Below, piece by piece: positions 6,806 through 8,066 of a DNA stretch of 8,066 nt. The first letter of the stretch is position 1; each line of letters opens with the position of its first letter. The stretch lies in contig JAMPYH010000111.1 of assembly GCA_023700785.1 (NCBI GenBank), positions 1 through 8,066 of the forward strand, written 5' to 3'. This stretch comes from Candidatus Zixiibacteriota bacterium. GTDB taxonomy: Bacteria > Zixibacteria > MSB-5A5 > GN15 > FEB-12. The notes under the pieces are model-generated. The model saw only the letters and a program-made list of their open reading frames with translations. It did no database searches and was not told the origin of the DNA. The position numbers and the translations under genes are program-made.

Positions 6806-7499
6806 GCGACTTTTTCTTTCTTTCGCGTTAACTATCCTATTGGTGACTTCGGCTGTCGCTCAGAATGCCGCGAAGGTCGAGCATAGCGGCTTTGGATGGA
6901 AACATCAGGCGGGGCTGCGCCTCGGCGTCTGGGGAAATTTGGGGAATCTCCCACCAGCCAGCGATACATCGGGACTCTCCAAGTATGAAGCGGATATCAA
7001 GGATGCCAGTTTCTATTTCGAGACCTACTTCGCGTATCGTTTTCATCCGGCCATCATGGCGGAGCTCTCGGTCGGCATAGTTAATCGCGGCGATGTAACA
7101 GTCGAGGAGACTTCGGGCGGCTACACCGACACCTACTACGGCAACCTGACCGTCTATCCGGTGCAGTTGCGCGCCAAGATCTACCCGTTCGCCGGTACAT
7201 CGGGGAAGTTATTCCCGTACCTTACGGGCGGCGTGGCGGTCTATCATGGGCGACATGACATCCAGTTCTCGACCGATCCGTTTTTTATCAGCGAAAACGC
7301 GAGAACGTCGTTCAGCTATACCATCGGGGGCGGCATCGATTACGCGGTGGCGAATCAGGTGGGGCTGGACCTGAATGTCACCTTCCTGCCGATCAACTTC
7401 TCGCAAGATCTGTTTTTTGTGAAAGATTACCAGGCGCTGACCTTTACGGTCGGCGTGAAATATCTCTTCCAGGCACCAGGCAAGCAAGCATCGAAGTAA
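6777..7499 (+). CDS. Small outer-membrane beta-barrel protein (porin family-like)
   Basis: About 240 residues if read from the ATG at 6777. A signal peptide is clear: a basic start (MKSPRYFLGKR), a hydrophobic core LFLSFALTILLVTS and an A-V-A cleavage site after residue 28. The mature part alternates polar and hydrophobic residues with many aromatics and Gly, for example FYFETYFAYRFHPAIMAEL, YPVQLRAKIYPF, FPYLTGGVAVY, FSYTIGGGIDYAV and ALTFTVGVKYLF, as expected of an eight-stranded OmpA/OmpW-sized barrel. The last strand is followed by a short tail (QAPGKQASK), so the usual terminal aromatic residue is not at the very end. A TTG at 6798 is an alternative start with a better Shine-Dalgarno (GAGG at 6788-6791, six bases away) and still yields a signal peptide. 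Either start overlaps the end of the phosphofructokinase gene in another frame. The specific function is unknown. Confidence 0.8.
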   Translation: MKSPRYFLGKRLFLSFALTILLVTSAVAQNAAKVEHSGFGWKHQAGLRLGVWGNLGNLPPASDTSGLSKYEADIKDASFYFETYFAYRFHPAIMAELSVGIVNRGDVTVEETSGGYTDTYYGNLTVYPVQLRAKIYPFAGTSGKLFPYLTGGVAVYHGRHDIQFSTDPFFISENARTSFSYTIGGGIDYAVANQVGLDLNVTFLPINFSQDLFFVKDYQALTFTVGVKYLFQAPGKQASK

Positions 7500-7500
7500 C

Positions 7501-7506
7501 AGGAGG
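7501..7506 (+). promoter_or_regulatory. Strong Shine-Dalgarno of the gap gene
   Basis: AGGAGG, a perfect match to the anti-Shine-Dalgarno core, lies five bases before the ATG at 7512. It fixes the gap start and is the best ribosome binding site in the window, consistent with the high expression expected of a central glycolytic enzyme. Confidence 0.85.
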
Positions 7507-7511
7507 ATCAG

Positions 7512-8066
7512 ATGAAAGTTGGGATAAACGGGTTTGGCCGCATCGGCCGGTTGGTATTCAAGGCGGCGCGCGGCACTGATGTTGAAATAGTTGGAGTGAA
7601 CGATATCACGGACGCGCCAACGCTGGCGCATCTGCTCAAATATGATTCGGTGCACGGCCGCTATGACGGCGAGGTTCGCGCCGAAGGAACCAACCTGATC
7701 ATCGATGGGAAGACCATCCCGGTGACGGCGGAAAAGGATCCCGCGGCGTTGCCGTGGACCAAGCTGGGCGCGGAGATCATTCTCGAGTGCACCGGCAAAT
7801 TCACCGACAAAGAAGGGGCGGCGAAACATCTCGCGGCGGGAGCGAAAAAAGTGCTGATCTCCGCTCCGGCGAAAGGACATGACGGGACATTTGTGCAGGG
7901 GGTCAACTGGGATCAGTACGACCCGAGCACGCACCATATCATTTCAATAGGCTCCTGTACCACCAACTGTCTGGCGCCGATGGTGAAGGTGCTGCTGGAT
8001 AATTTTGGGATCGTGCGCGGATTTATGACGACGATCCACTCGTACACCGCGGATCAGCGGATAGTC
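7512..8066 (+). CDS. gap: Glyceraldehyde-3-phosphate dehydrogenase, phosphorylating (5' part)
   Basis: The first 185 codons of a type I GAPDH, which oxidises glyceraldehyde 3-phosphate to 1,3-bisphosphoglycerate with NAD+ and phosphate. The reading frame is open to the end of the window, so about 150 residues are missing compared with the usual 330-340. The Rossmann motif INGFGRIGR is at 5-13, and VND at 29-31 ends in an Asp that suggests NAD rather than NADP. LLKYDSVHGR (41-50), ECTGKFTDKEGA (92-103) and ISAPAKG (116-122) are typical of the family. The catalytic SCTTNC places the nucleophile at C149, and TTIHSYT places the catalytic base at H176; both numbers coincide with standard GAPDH numbering. 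The barrel gene ends 12 bases upstream, so gap is probably transcribed with it and the phosphofructokinase gene from the promoter near 5705. Confidence 0.96.
   Translation, partial: MKVGINGFGRIGRLVFKAARGTDVEIVGVNDITDAPTLAHLLKYDSVHGRYDGEVRAEGTNLIIDGKTIPVTAEKDPAALPWTKLGAEIILECTGKFTDKEGAAKHLAAGAKKVLISAPAKGHDGTFVQGVNWDQYDPSTHHIISIGSCTTNCLAPMVKVLLDNFGIVRGFMTTIHSYTADQRIV

Noticed and set aside
7209..7937. Minus-strand open frame of 242 codons across the barrel gene and gap
   Set aside because: It runs antisense through the catalytically intact gap gene, is Arg-rich and has no recognisable family, no Shine-Dalgarno and no promoter. It is a shadow frame.

Overview
The window reads as ordinary, gene-dense chromosome of a Gram-negative bacterium of moderately high GC (roughly 55%). 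Every gene is on the + strand. The envelope genes and a predicted outer-membrane barrel point to a diderm. The gene content and the style of the sequences would fit a lineage of the FCB superphylum (for example a Zixibacteria-like group), but that placement is inference from general resemblance and is not proven here.

Region 1 (1-4060) is the rod-shape/elongasome cluster in classical order: the 3' end of mreC, mreD, the class B transpeptidase PBP2 (mrdA) and the SEDS glycosyltransferase rodA. Junctions are very tight: mreC/mreD and mrdA/rodA both overlap in ATGA, and mreD and mrdA are 12 bases apart. mreB would be expected upstream, outside the window. MreC and MreD organise the complex, RodA polymerises glycan strands from lipid II, and PBP2 cross-links them.

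Region 2 (4064-5629) starts three bases after rodA. It encodes an exported protein of about 521 residues with an N-terminal domain of uncertain fold, possibly LolA-like, followed by two retropepsin-type aspartyl protease repeats. The first repeat has an intact D-S-G-A motif and the second has D-L-G-N. Its position suggests co-transcription with the elongasome genes, but its role is unknown.

Region 3 (5630-5761) is the only sizeable non-coding gap. It is AT-richer than its surroundings and holds a good sigma70-type promoter (TTGACA, 17 bases, TATATC) and a Shine-Dalgarno sequence.

Region 4 (5762-8066) is a glycolytic unit. It contains a 6-phosphofructokinase whose active site looks pyrophosphate-type, a small outer-membrane beta-barrel protein whose start lies inside the end of the pfk gene, and the first 185 codons of a phosphorylating glyceraldehyde-3-phosphate dehydrogenase preceded by a perfect AGGAGG.

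I saw no tRNA, rRNA, CRISPR array, insertion sequence or convincing rho-independent terminator. No obvious new multi-gene system is present. The points most worth checking are the loss of two normally acidic active-site residues in the phosphofructokinase, the tandem aspartyl protease linked to rodA, a Cys3-His metal-site pattern in PBP2, changes in RodA, and a several-fold excess of the tetramer GATC.
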